NCBI GenBank assembly: GCA_027886175.1
Contig: JAJNNQ010000009.1
Span: forward strand, 28,695,501 to 28,759,500
Reading direction: 5' to 3'
Length of the DNA: 64,000 nucleotides
Origin: Phylloscopus collybita
Taxonomy: Eukaryota > Chordata > Aves > Passeriformes > Phylloscopidae
Position 1 is the stretch's first letter, and the number at the start of each line of letters is the position of its first letter. Below, piece by piece: positions 25,550 through 35,290 of the stretch. The notes below the pieces were generated by a model, which was not told the DNA's origin, did no database searches, and was given only the letters and a program-made list of their open reading frames with translations. The translations under genes and the position numbers were made by a program.

Positions 25550-25554
25550 CTAGC
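25532..25554 (-). promoter_or_regulatory. gag-pol UAG with perfect stem-loop
   Basis: The gag stop TAG lies at 25552-25550 on the minus strand, and pol continues in the same frame directly after it. The arms GCTAGAGG and CCTCTAGC pair over 8 bp with no mismatch and enclose a 7-nt loop (GGCCCTG). The stop codon is inside the 5' arm. In gammaretroviruses such as murine leukaemia virus, Gag-Pol is made by readthrough of one UAG with help from a downstream RNA structure. That this hairpin promotes readthrough here is inference. An alternative is that the TAG is a chance mutation, but its position exactly between Gag and protease argues against this. Confidence 0.7.
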
Positions 25555-27310
25555 ACTGGTTATCCCCTCCCTGAGCATACATACTAGAGGTTCCTTCAAG
25601 GGGATTCAACCCAGCATTGGCAGCTTGGTTATAGGAGGCTGAGGCTACTTTCATTTTCGTAGATCCCCCTTGGTGATTGTTCCTCTCCTTGAGCTCACGC
25701 ACCCGTGCTGCCAGGACAGAAGTGGGTTTCCCATCCCACATTCCCATGTCTTCCCCATGGTCACGCAGATAAAACCACAGGTCAGCTCTTGGGGTGTACC
25801 CTCTCTCTCGAGCTGGGGGTCGTTGGGCTCTAACTCTGGGGCCTGTGACTCGCACTGGTGCCACATTGGAACTGTTTGTCCTCATCTCCTCCCTCACCCC
25901 CCTTATCTCTTCTTTGAGTTCTTTAACCACGGCAGAGATATGAGCCTGCATCGGGCCATTGATCATACTTTCATAGTTCCTAAGCTTATTGGCAACAGAC
26001 CCCACTGTCTCTCGATTGTCCTCAGCATTAATTGTTGCAATAAAGGTGGTGTACTGAGATGGCCCTAGATTTGCCAGATTCCACAACATCTGCCCTGTGC
26101 ATTTAACCTTGTCAGGGTCATTATCATGCTGTCCACTCCTCCCAAAAAGTACCTCCAGCACCGCCACTTCCCTCAGCTGTTGGATCCCTTCCTCCAGAGT
26201 TTTCCAGCGCATTCTATGGTGGTGCTCCTGCATTCTTTCTTTGTGGATAAATCTCTCTCTCACACTCATTAAAAGCCGCTCCCAAAGGGAAAGGGGTCCT
26301 GGCTCTCTTACAAATACCTGATTTATACCTGAGTCCTGGGTCAAAGGTCCCAAATTCCTTGCCTCACCACTGTCCAATTGCACACCAGTACCCATGAGGT
26401 CCCAAACCCGAAGTAGCCAGGCTGTGTAAGCCTCACGCCCCCGCCGTACGATATCTTTTTGCAGGTTACGGAGACTTTCGTACGACAGGGACTCGGTGAT
26501 GATCTGAACATGTGATTCCCCTGCAGGTTGTGAGGGCCCTCCTTTCTTATTGTCTGGGTTTGCTGTTTTCACCTTAGATTTCTTTGTTTCCACAGGGGCA
26601 ACTGCCGCTGGCTGTGACTGCCCCTGTGGTTCAGCTGGGACCTGAGCAGTTGTAATCTCTGTGGGTTTCATTGCTGCACCATCAGGCTCTCTTTTGTCAG
26701 GGCAGGGGAAGGATTTCCCACTAGCTGGGGAGATGTACTCCCTCAGCATCTGGCTCATCTTTTCTTGCATCTCTTTAATCAGAGCCCCCACCCAAACCGG
26801 GTGGTTTATCTCTGAGGCAGGCTGTGGGGCAGGAGCGGACTCTTGGGCTGCATTCTTATTCTCTGGGGTACTTATTAAGGTGCTTACCCAGGCCAATTTC
26901 CCCCTATCTCTGAATGCCAAACAGAACAGGCATACCAGCAACACCAGCCACTGTATGATATCATTAGCACTCAGAGATTTCAACCCTTCAAAAACTGGTG
27001 GGGTGGACCCAAAAAACTGTGTGAAGGGCTGGGAGAAAATTTCCCCCGGTGCCATTTCCTTACAATAGGTACCATTGTTAAAGTAACCCCAGAAGCACAG
27101 AGTTAGCCTATGATAGCTATGAATCCATGTGCTTGCTTTCCAGAGGAAGTTAAAAATCCATGAATTTCTCACCTTATTAATCCACAAAACAAACTGAATG
27201 CCAGCCACAGTAGCCTTAGTCATAGGACCCATATTAACATAAGGAGTAGCAAATGGCAGAAATACAGCCACCACCACGTGCCACCCAAACCAGGGAAAGC
27301 TAGACCACAT
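25550..27310 (-). CDS. gag: Gag polyprotein with hydrophobic N-terminal region
   Basis: The product has 586 residues from ATG at 27310 to TAG at 25552-25550. I chose this ATG because it is the first in the frame. The frame is open upstream through the primer binding site, so an upstream non-AUG start is possible. Residues 12-25 are hydrophobic, Cys72 and Cys83 flank an N-glycosylation sequon at Asn79, and residues 118-133 form a good membrane segment followed by Arg134, Arg136 and Lys138. After a Pro/Ala/Gln-rich linker (about 150-270) comes a body with a capsid-like look (about 285-480), a charged helix near 460, and an Arg-rich stretch near 487-508. There is no CCHC zinc knuckle and no PPxY or PTAP late motif. 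Methionines at 181, 185 and 188 could start a soluble form. Identity as gag rests on position before pro-pol and length. Sequence similarity is weak by eye. Confidence 0.88.
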   Translation of the reverse strand: MWSSFPWFGWHVVVAVFLPFATPYVNMGPMTKATVAGIQFVLWINKVRNSWIFNFLWKASTWIHSYHRLTLCFWGYFNNGTYCKEMAPGEIFSQPFTQFFGSTPPVFEGLKSLSANDIIQWLVLLVCLFCLAFRDRGKLAWVSTLISTPENKNAAQESAPAPQPASEINHPVWVGALIKEMQEKMSQMLREYISPASGKSFPCPDKREPDGAAMKPTEITTAQVPAEPQGQSQPAAVAPVETKKSKVKTANPDNKKGGPSQPAGESHVQIITESLSYESLRNLQKDIVRRGREAYTAWLLRVWDLMGTGVQLDSGEARNLGPLTQDSGINQVFVREPGPLSLWERLLMSVRERFIHKERMQEHHHRMRWKTLEEGIQQLREVAVLEVLFGRSGQHDNDPDKVKCTGQMLWNLANLGPSQYTTFIATINAEDNRETVGSVANKLRNYESMINGPMQAHISAVVKELKEEIRGVREEMRTNSSNVAPVRVTGPRVRAQRPPARERGYTPRADLWFYLRDHGEDMGMWDGKPTSVLAARVRELKERNNHQGGSTKMKVASASYNQAANAGLNPLEGTSSMYAQGGDNQC

Positions 27311-27377
27311 TATTCTGGCCAGTGGGCTTTTATCTAATACACAAGAACTGTTATTCCTCTCTCTCAATGCCCTCGTG

Positions 27378-27395
27378 CCCCACCCTTGGGCGCCA
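27378..27395 (-). promoter_or_regulatory. primer binding site, lysine-tRNA type
   Basis: Five bases after the 5' LTR the minus strand reads TGGCGCCCAAGGGTGGGG. The first ten bases fit the 3' end of lysine tRNAs, and the rest resembles the tRNA-Lys(CUU) complement (TGGCGCCCAACGTGGGGC) with one substitution and one extra base. TGGCGCC after an LTR is a standard primer site. Which lysine tRNA is used is less certain. Confidence 0.8.
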
Positions 27396-27400
27396 AAATC

Positions 27401-28138
27401 TGTCTTGGTTTGGAAAGACAGGTATCTGCCAGGGAAACTGAGGTTCCCCTAGGATGGAGAATACCAACCCCTCGCACCCCGACTAATTATAATTTTGCAA
27501 TCAAGGGCTCTCAGGCAAAGAGGTTGGGAATAGGAATAACAGTTCTTTACTAGGAGGTTTAACAATACAAATATGATAGGAAACAAAACCACCCAACCAA
27601 ACAAACAAATAAACAAATAAACAATAATTTTAGAAGAAAACTCTGACAAAGTCAGAGTTTCAATCTGACCCTGTGATTCAGGATGTTGAAAAAGACAGTC
27701 CAAACGTAAACAGTCCAAACACTTCTGGAGTGGCAGACGTGATCCTGTTGGAGCAGAGATGATTCTGCGAAGAAACCGGTTCAGGGATGGCCAGGAGGGA
27801 GACAGGAATGGGGAGCACAGGAGACAAAGAAGCTCTTCCCACACCGCCGCGAAGGAAGCGCCGAGCACCCCGCTCCTGCAACCGGGCCGAACCACTCCTG
27901 CAGCAGGGCCGAACCACTCCTGCAGCAGGGCCGAACCACTCCTGCAGCAGGGCCGAACCGCCAACCCCCGGCCACCCCCCCCTCCCCCCCACCCCCCACC
28001 GCCAGGGCATGAGATGTATAGAAATGCAAATGCACCGCACAGGCTGGGGAAGGTAACAATGGCCTATCAAGGTGGGTCATCAGGCCTCAAAACAGATGTA
28101 AATAGAATACACAAAACCCAGCTCCACAACCCAAGACA
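27401..28138 (-). mobile_element. provirus 5' LTR (right copy)
   Basis: This 738-bp LTR is identical to the left one except for one inserted A and four substitutions, all falling in the segment that corresponds to 21957-22030 of the left copy. It would hold the promoter that drives gag-pol leftward. The same features are present: the C/G run at 27964-28004, 22-bp tandem repeats at 27884-27959 and the octamer at 28024-28031. Confidence 0.95.
27884..27959 (-). repeat. 22-bp tandem repeats in U3 (5' LTR)
   Basis: The same three perfect units and one partial unit as in the 3' LTR, with equal copy number. Equal copy number in both LTRs fits their recent common origin during reverse transcription. 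Confidence 0.9.
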
Positions 28139-28143
28139 AGCAT
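28139..28143. repeat. target-site duplication AGCAT, right copy
   Basis: AGCAT directly follows the right LTR and matches 21546-21550 exactly. It fixes the integration junction. Confidence 0.9.
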
Positions 28144-28568
28144 CCACTGGCACTTGGTCCTTTTACATGGGAGTGAGTAGAGAATGGAGTGGTGGGGTAA
28201 TGTTGGTCCCATTGTCAGCCATAGTTTTTCGTTTCCAGGGCGAGGGGGAAAAAACTCCCTCTTCCTTGTTTCCAAGGAGATGGACATCCCTTTCTGGTTG
28301 GGACAAAAAGTGGTGGAAGGAGCAGTGGGGTGGTGCTGCCTGCAGTCATGTTGACCCAAACTCAGTGAACATTTTGCATGTAATCACCCTCTTTTAGTAC
28401 TGTTGCTAATATTGCTGCTGTTACTGCTCATTTTCTTATCTCATTGCTGTTTCCAGCAAATTGTTATCTCAACCCATAATCTCTGCCTTTTTTCTGTTTC
28501 TCAACAGAGGGGTTAGGGACAGAGAGGCTGTGTGGGGCTTTACTTTCAGTTTGGCTTAAATTATGACA
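28144..28568 (+). mobile_element. 3' part of an older LTR split by the provirus
   Basis: The stretch has the pattern of the end of an avian LTR. A CTGTTACTGCTCATTTTCTT block and CAAATTGTTATCTCAACCCA are followed by a T-rich section, then GGCTGTGTGGGGCTTTAC and an end at AAATTATGACA. The final half is well supported by pattern, and the region before 28380 less so. No matching start was found to the right of the provirus, so the 5' part probably lies just left of 21546. If so, the young provirus is nested in an older plus-strand LTR. The family name is not known to me with certainty. Confidence 0.55.
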
Positions 28569-30086
28569 CCTGGCCAGGGCTGCCTAGATTTAAATCTTAG
28601 TCTTTTTATATATCAGTAAATCTGCATCGGCTAGCTGTGATCATCAAAAAATTATCAGGAAGTTATGGAAAGATTTAGGTGCCTTCTGTCAGCCACAGTA
28701 GAATCTGTTTGTCATAAGAGCTAGTACCCTCAGGATTCCGTATTTCTTGTGGCCTGAGGAGCTTACAAGAATACTACAGAAGCAGCGTCAGCTGATGTAG
28801 GAGGACAAATAGTATATATTAGTAGATAGCAGTTTGAGAAAGATACCTATGAAATTGCATCACACACATTATTAGGTCAGGAGGAGGAGATTTCATGGCA
28901 AGCTTAGAAAGAACAGTTAGGGAAGACAGTGACTGAAATCAGCAGGAGGGGAAGATTATGATTGGTTTGAAACATCCTTAGGTATTGAGAGTAAGATGAA
29001 GATGATGGGGACAGGGGTGAGGGGAGTAAAGTTATTAATTTATTCACAGAAATGAAGATGTAAAGATTTCTGATAAAACTGAGATAATGATCTTGTCTCA
29101 CTTTCCTACTTAGAACTGAATCAGTAATAGTTGTCATTTAGAAAACCTTTATCCAGTCGATTTTAAAGGACTCCCCCAAAACAAACAACTTAAAAATTAA
29201 ATCATCCTATCACAGCTTCTACAACCTACAGGTGTCCTTTTTAATGTTTACTTATCATAGTGATTTGTTTTGTTTTGTTTTGTTTTTTTTCTGCCTAAGA
29301 ATCTCTCCTTGAGTGCCCCCTTGGAAGAGCTGGGCCTCATCAAGCTTCAGATCACTCAGATGTAGAAACAATTCAGGATGTCCTTTAAAACCCATCTGGC
29401 TTACTCAACAATGTAGAGCAATAAATCATTAACCTAAATTCATTTTCAACTTTAAAAGAAAAGGAAGAAGAGATTCCAGAGCAATATTTTTAAATGCCTC
29501 TTCATGATTTCTTGCTGTACGTAGTGGGATCAAAAAGACTTCCTTAAAAAGACTTCTCAAAATCTAAGGAGAGCATAAAAGATTAAGGTTCCTGTTGGAA
29601 CACACTGATGGGTAAGACTGAGATTTTTTTATTGTTTTCTTTCTTACTCTTTCTTGTTGCTGTTGTTGTTACATGGAGAAAAAAATGCACTTAAAACTCC
29701 ACAGGAACATTAAAATTTAATGTTCAGCATAGTGGCTTAAACCCTTGACATGACTGTGTTCCCCAGGATAACTGGTAAAAGATCAGAGATGCAGGTTTTC
29801 TGAAACTGGCAGATTTAAACTGAAATCTCAGTTGCTCCTTCTCTTTTGGTGATTTTGATATTAACATATTTTGCCAAACTTTCTATTGTATGGAAAACAG
29901 CAGTATGCACAGTGCAGTTGATTTTTCCTCTCTTGAATTCTATGCTGATCTGTTAACCATTCAGGAGTATAGTACATTCATATTACATAGGTTTTGCAAA
30001 TGAATCGTACTAGTGACAAACTGCAGCAGGTATACTGTTTTCTTACAAATCCCCTGTTTGGCAGAATTACTACATAAGCCAACAGC

Positions 30087-30089
<3 letters not shown>
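28569..30089. other. non-coding stretch
   Basis: No gene or mobile element is recognised. It contains a GTTTT microsatellite near 29264-29290 and otherwise ordinary AT-rich sequence. Confidence 0.5.
29264..29290. repeat. (GTTTT)n microsatellite
   Basis: Four GTTTT-type units end in a longer T run. Confidence 0.85.

Positions 30090-30136
<47 letters not shown>
30090..30136. repeat. poly(T) run, 47 bases
   Basis: This is an uninterrupted run of 47 T. On the minus strand it would look like a poly(A) tail, but no AATAAA lies in the 40 bases before it and no target duplication was found. A retroposed copy is therefore unproven. Confidence 0.9.
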
Positions 30137-30140
<4 letters not shown>

Positions 30141-31839
30141 GCTGTAGTTTGTATCCTGCTGTGTAAGCAATCTCCTTCCTTAAAGTTATAAGTTCCTTCA
30201 TAGAAGCCATTGTCTTCAAAGTGCTTATTTCATCTATACTGTAATTTTCAGAGAGGGGATAAGACAGCAATTTTCTCGTTTCTTTCTTACAGCAATTAAC
30301 TACAATAAAATTTAAGTGCATTACATGTTCAGCTACAACCAGCTGTCTAGGTTTCATTCAAATCCTGGTGATCTCATGTCCCAGCCTCTTATACATGCAG
30401 AGGTATCTTGATAATTTCTTCCATGATGAATTGAATGATTCCATTCGAGGTAAGAGGATCTATTTTGCAGTATTTGTTTCATACATGATCTGATAAGTTG
30501 TTACATTTCCATGTTTTCTGTGCATCTGGCTTTTCTGATTATGTTTTCAGTAGTCAAACCAAAAATGCTGCTATTTAACTACTGATTTAATCTCAGGTAC
30601 TACTTGAAATGAAGTGTACCATTATACTTTTCATTTCAGCTGTGTAAGGAGTTAAATCAGTGTAGTGAAGGTCTCATTTTAATGAGCTTTGCTTTGGGCA
30701 GAATTTAACCTGTGGCATTCATCCATGAAAGATATCTTAGCTGAATAATTTACTAAATTGAGCAACTAGATAGTATTGGTTGTGCAGAGGATCAGGCATA
30801 AGCATGTTCTGTGTCAGCCATTCTGACTGTTGTGACAGGAAAGCGGTGATTAAAAGAGAGGCTCCCATGGAGCTGGGGCTGTGCTGTTCTGAGACTTCTT
30901 CCTTTTCCACCTTCAGATTCCTCCTCAGTGCTCCTGGGACAACTTCCCTGTCCCTGCCGATTAGTTCATGGAGGGCTGCAACAAATGTTTACCCTCTAGT
31001 GATGGAGCAAAAGCCACTGCTATGTTGTATAATACTTACAGTTCTGTCTTGAAGTGTCTAGAGGTATAAAAGACAGCAGAAAAAAAAAAAAAAAAGGAAT
31101 CATAATTCTTTATATTGAAATATTTTCTAGAATTTCTGTGCCAGTCAAATGGATAGGACAGGGCTTCCTTGTTTTATACATGGAAAATAAGCGGGGATAT
31201 TGGCATCTTTCAGTTAATGTCTTCCATCTTAGAAGAATACAGGTCTGATAAGAAAGTAAAATAATTTTCTGCTTTGGTGATTCATCATATAATTTTAGGC
31301 CTGCTGCTAGAACAGAAACCCCCACATCCTCAACTGTGACTCTTTCACCCTTACCATTTAATTGAAACCTTCTGCATCTAAAAATAAGTCATAAAAATCT
31401 CCTATCCACATTATGAGATCCTGAAGGCTTCCAAAACTAATTGACCTTCTGTTGGGAAGCATATAAAAATAAGAATGCTAAGTTTTTCCAGCAATGTTTT
31501 GGTAAGCCTGTAAGTTGGCTTCAAGAGGTGGTGTAATGTCCTATTATGCATTGGTCAGGAGATTTGGAAGCAGAAACTAGATGACTTAGAAAGGGATATT
31601 ATTTAACTGCAGAAAATGACAAAAGAGTATTTCCAAATAGAAATGCAATTATACAAAGAAGGGGGTGAAATTAAAAAAAAAAGAAAAGAAGATAAAATGC
31701 AACTGGAGTTGTCATCTGTTCAAGAAAAATTGAGCAAAATACTCAAACTGTTAAATCTTAATTTTATCTTTCTAGGACAATACCCAGATTTATTATTTTT
31801 TTTCCAAGAATAATCTCTGGCTTTTCCAAAGTAGAAGAG
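30137..31839. other. non-coding stretch with one exon-like segment
   Basis: No gene is recognised. An exon-like segment with splice-site-like borders at 30401-30449 is reported as a finding. Short A runs lie near 31081 and 31673. Confidence 0.45.
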
Positions 31840-32572
31840 TGTCTTGGTTTGGAAAGACAGGTATCTGCCAGGGAAAGTTTCCCTTAGAATGGAGAATGTA
31901 AACCCCTCACCCCCGCCAAATTATAATTTTACAATTAACGGCTTTCAGGCAAAGATTTGGGAATAGGAATAACTGATCTTTACTAGGAATACTAGCAGTA
32001 CAAATGTAGTAGAAAACAAAACCACCCAACCACACCAGCAAACAAACAAACAACAATTTTGGAAAACCCTGACAGAGTCAGAGCTACAACCTGACACCCT
32101 GTTGGTCAGGGTGTTGGAAGCAGTCCCAAAGTAAGTCCTCCTGGACTGGCAGATGTGGTTCTGTTGAAGTAGAGATGATCCTGTAGAACAAGGGTCCAGT
32201 GGTGGTGAGAAGGGGTCCAGTCTTCCTCCAGGGATCAGGTGAAGCTGGATACTTTCTGTGTTCCTGTGTCTCAGTTTTTATCCAGGTAGGAATGGTTGGC
32301 TCCCCCCATTGGGTGGAGCATCTCACAGTAGGATGATGTAATGTGGACAGTCTATTTTGGGAATGTGTTAATGGCCCATTAGCAGGACATATTCCCCTGG
32401 AGGGATGACCAGTGGTAAAAGAGATAAGAAACAATGCCCTACCGAGTTTTGACAGCTGGCCCATTATCAGAAGGCATCCACCCACCTCCTCCCAGAGTAA
32501 AGAAGAACAATTCTCCAACTGCTTTCAGCAAATGAAATAGAATACACGTTTTTGGTTCCATAACCCAAGACA
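31840..32572 (-). mobile_element. solo LTR related to the provirus LTR
   Basis: It begins TGTCTTGGTTTGGAAAGACA and ends ATAACCCAAGACA, as the provirus LTR does, and its length (733 bp) is nearly the same. The lower-coordinate part (about 31840-32200) aligns by eye with the provirus LTR at moderate divergence. The remainder does not: it lacks the GC-rich U3 and 22-bp repeats and instead has a TATA-like box, GGATAAAAAC on the minus strand near 32276-32285. The flanks read AAGAG before and AAGTG after, a 5-bp duplication with one mismatch. No gag or pol adjoins it, so it formed by recombination between two LTRs. It is the older of the two related insertions. Confidence 0.88.
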
Positions 32573-35029
32573 AAGTGATTCTAGTCATTAGAAGTTAAAA
32601 TTTATTCTTACTCCAAATAATAAGAAATTGTAAATGTCATTGTTGGTGATGTAAATATTTATGGTGGGTGTGTTTCTATAACTTCAATTAAAGTGAGAAT
32701 CATCACTTAAAAATCCAAATATAAGTCTCCCTGGAAACCTGTTCCGAATTTGCTTACCCTTTCAGTCATATGGCATCAGGTGATACTGGAGTATTGCTTA
32801 AAGAAGGACAGATTAAATGAATTTTTGCTTTCAAGTGTTTCTTTCTGCATTAAACTCAAACTTCAGAATATTTACCAAGTATTAGGTTTTGACAATATTA
32901 GAGAATGATTTAAAAAGATTAGTGATCAAGGAGGTGCAGTCTTTAAATAGTCTCAGTACTTGTACAGCAAACACATTCAAGATGGTGTAGGTGATTCCTT
33001 TGTGTATCTGTCCCACTTCAGAGGTAGGCAGAAAAGAAGAGGATGTGCCTTGTTTATCTTCCTCCACTTTTGAGACTGACTTTACATTTTACAGAATTTA
33101 TTTCATGCACAGCTCAGAACCTGTAGATATTCACAGACCTTCCTACTTTATATTTTGGTCAGGATGAACATTCTAACTAAATCTTCAGAGCTAAGTAACA
33201 ATTTGGAAAATCCTTAGGTCTGATTCCTGTGCGGGACTTTAGAAAGCAACAAAGTGTTGCACAAGCAGTTTGAGAGGCTTCTGTAGTGTCTTCTAAGTCC
33301 TAATGCAACTACTGTGCTGCTCACAAGGAGAAGTGCTCTGCTGAGCTGATTGTATGCAAATAAGGAGGAAGCTTTGAGCTTTTGAGCAACTGCTGCAGAG
33401 TGAGGTTGACAAATTAGTCAGAAATTACAGAACATTGCTCTTTTTACAGTCTTCACAGCTGAGGTCAGTCCAGGTCTATGCTAAGAAAAGATGAAGCATA
33501 CCACTAGTAGAATGGTTACAATGATGTCTATAGACATATGTTGTTGGCAATTTGTGGGATGCATCCAAGGCTGATAGTGGGGTTGAATGTTGTCATTGCA
33601 AAGGCACTCCATCATTTTTGGAAGGTTACTGAGGTCAAGAAAAAGTCCAGATGAGAGGAAGACTGGAATGTATCATTACCTTCTACATGAAAAGCAAAAA
33701 AAGAAGATTCAGGAAATTACAGACCAGTTGACAAGGAAACTGGCTAATGACTGAGAATCTGAATTCTTTTCCAGTTTTCTTGCTTTCTGTCTGATGAATG
33801 GAAGAAGAATAGAAGTTCTCATTTATTGGATAGTATAGCATATTTATGAGCAATATTTTTGTGCAAAAATACCTGCGATGAAGACCAATCAAAATGTTGA
33901 TTTGCCTAATTGAAGGCCTACTGAAACCAAATAAAAGGCTGCAACAAAGGAGAAATTTTCTAGGTGAATTCATTGGAGCAATTATAAACATTAAAGAGAC
34001 ACAAGTGATATTTTCAAATCTACCAATATAGCAATTTTGTAGATAATAAATTTTTTTTCAGAGTTTATATTTCAGCAGCCCTCAGGAAGGGTTAAGCTCA
34101 TCAGTAATTGCTCAGATACCAAAACCATACTATAATGCAGAATAAATGTATCCTCCATTTTTATTTTTCACTGAGGAAGAAAAATACCCTGTCAGTAAAT
34201 CACATCACACTGACAAATCAGTTTTCCACTTCATTGGTCTTATATTTAATGTATAGCCTATGGCAATATATTTATACAGGTGCATCAATTGAACAATTTC
34301 ATAGTTAAAGATTTAAAATGCCTTTGCTACTCTCGTAACTTACAGAGTGCTTGAATGCAATTTTTTGTACTGTTCATTTTCGGTACTATAGCAGTTTTAG
34401 AGAAAGTCTGACTAAATATGTGAAGGTCTCCTGCCCAAACCATGCTATGACATGGAAGAGGGTAGAAGAATGAAAGATCCCTTGTCAGCAACCCCTGCTA
34501 GCCAAACATAAACCTGCTTTAGTCCAGTAGTGGCAATAGCGTTTGTCCCTGACTTGTCTGTTGTTAGGACAGCTCACAGCAATGGAAAAATAAGCACATA
34601 TTTTTTTCTACCTGTCTCTGTGGGCATTCTCAAATTTGAACTGATTGTTTGCAGTTGGTACTGTCTCTTTTTAAAAGGTCACAGTATTAAACATGTCACT
34701 GAATTAGACAATAGTTCATGTTGTAAGGAAACAAGGAGGTTTCTCATACAACCTCCCATTCAGGCAGGGTCAGCTGCAGAATCAGGCCGTGTTTACCAGG
34801 GCCATATCCAGATGGGTATTTAAAAACATTCAAGGATGGAGTGCACAATCTCCCAGGACAAACTACTCCACTGTACTTGTATGGAAAAAAAAAGTTTCCC
34901 CTATATCCAGTCTGATATTTTTCCATCTTATCACTATTGTCTTGTCTTCTCTCCAATCAGTGCTTTCAAGGGCATGGCTTCATCTTCTCAGTGTGGTTCC
35001 TTATTAGTTTTTAGGTGTCCCTAAAGCCA
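32573..35029. other. AT-rich non-coding stretch
   Basis: No gene, RNA gene or preserved element is recognised. The open frames are short, the longest being the 102-codon minus-strand frame at 33683-33991, which has no identifiable domain. Confidence 0.5.
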
Positions 35030-35290
35030 TCTTTCCTCCAGATTCAACAAGACCTGGTCAGTCAGCCTCTTCTTTCAGGGTGAACAACAATCTTGATGAT
35101 TCTAGTAGCCTTTCCCTGAACTCCTTCCTTTATTGTAGTGAAGGGGGTCAAAAACTGGATGCAATATTCTAGATGTGGTCTAGTGGGTGTAAAGCAGAAG
35201 GTGACTATCCCTTCCCCTGACTGCCTCATTTCTCTTAGTTGGCACAGTCCCTCTGATCAGCCTCACATTTTAAATCATATTCCTGGCACT
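35030..35290 (-). mobile_element. degraded CR1 LINE fragment
   Basis: Read on the plus strand this is the antisense CR1 pattern: CCTCCAGATTCAACAAGACC, a TCAGTCAGCCTCTTCTTTCA block, TAGCCTTTCCCTGAACTCC, and CAAAAACTGGATGCAATATT followed by CTAGATGTGGTCTAGTGGG. The order and spacing match the region of CR1 before its 3' end. It is strongly diverged and shows no open reading frame. Limits are approximate, and the element may start somewhat earlier. Confidence 0.75.

Larger units (their letters stand above)
21551..28138 (-). mobile_element. near-complete ERVL-like endogenous retrovirus
   Basis: This is a 6.6-kb provirus read on the minus strand in the order 5' LTR (27401-28138), primer binding site, gag, in-frame UAG, pro-pol, polypurine tract, 3' LTR (21551-22287). 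It is flanked by AGCAT on both sides. Both coding regions are open with no frameshift. Protease, reverse transcriptase, RNase H and integrase all keep their catalytic residues. Only 79 bp separate the pol stop from the 3' LTR, so there is no env, and no dUTPase follows integrase. Class III (ERVL-like) assignment rests on polymerase appearance, YIDD box, 5-bp duplication and lack of env. It is inference, because no phylogeny was run. The LTRs are more than 99% identical, so insertion was recent. It is an old-virus-derived genomic copy, not an infectious agent: without env it could move only inside cells. Confidence 0.93.

Noticed and set aside
25670..27068. Plus-strand frames of 130-135 codons opposite gag
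   Set aside because: They are antisense shadows of gag with no recognisable domain.
27311..27367. Gag start at the TTG codon at 27367
   Set aside because: A TTG start is not typical for vertebrate translation. The first ATG in frame at 27310 is preferred, with upstream non-AUG initiation left open.
27759..28397. 212-codon plus-strand frame running through the right LTR into the flank
   Set aside because: It crosses the LTR boundary and translates the 22-bp repeats and C-run. Its length comes from GC-rich repeat sequence.
30357..30420. Possible tRNA T-arm-like motif
   Set aside because: The GGTTTCATTCAAATCC stretch lacks a matching stem, anticodon arm and D-arm at the right distances.
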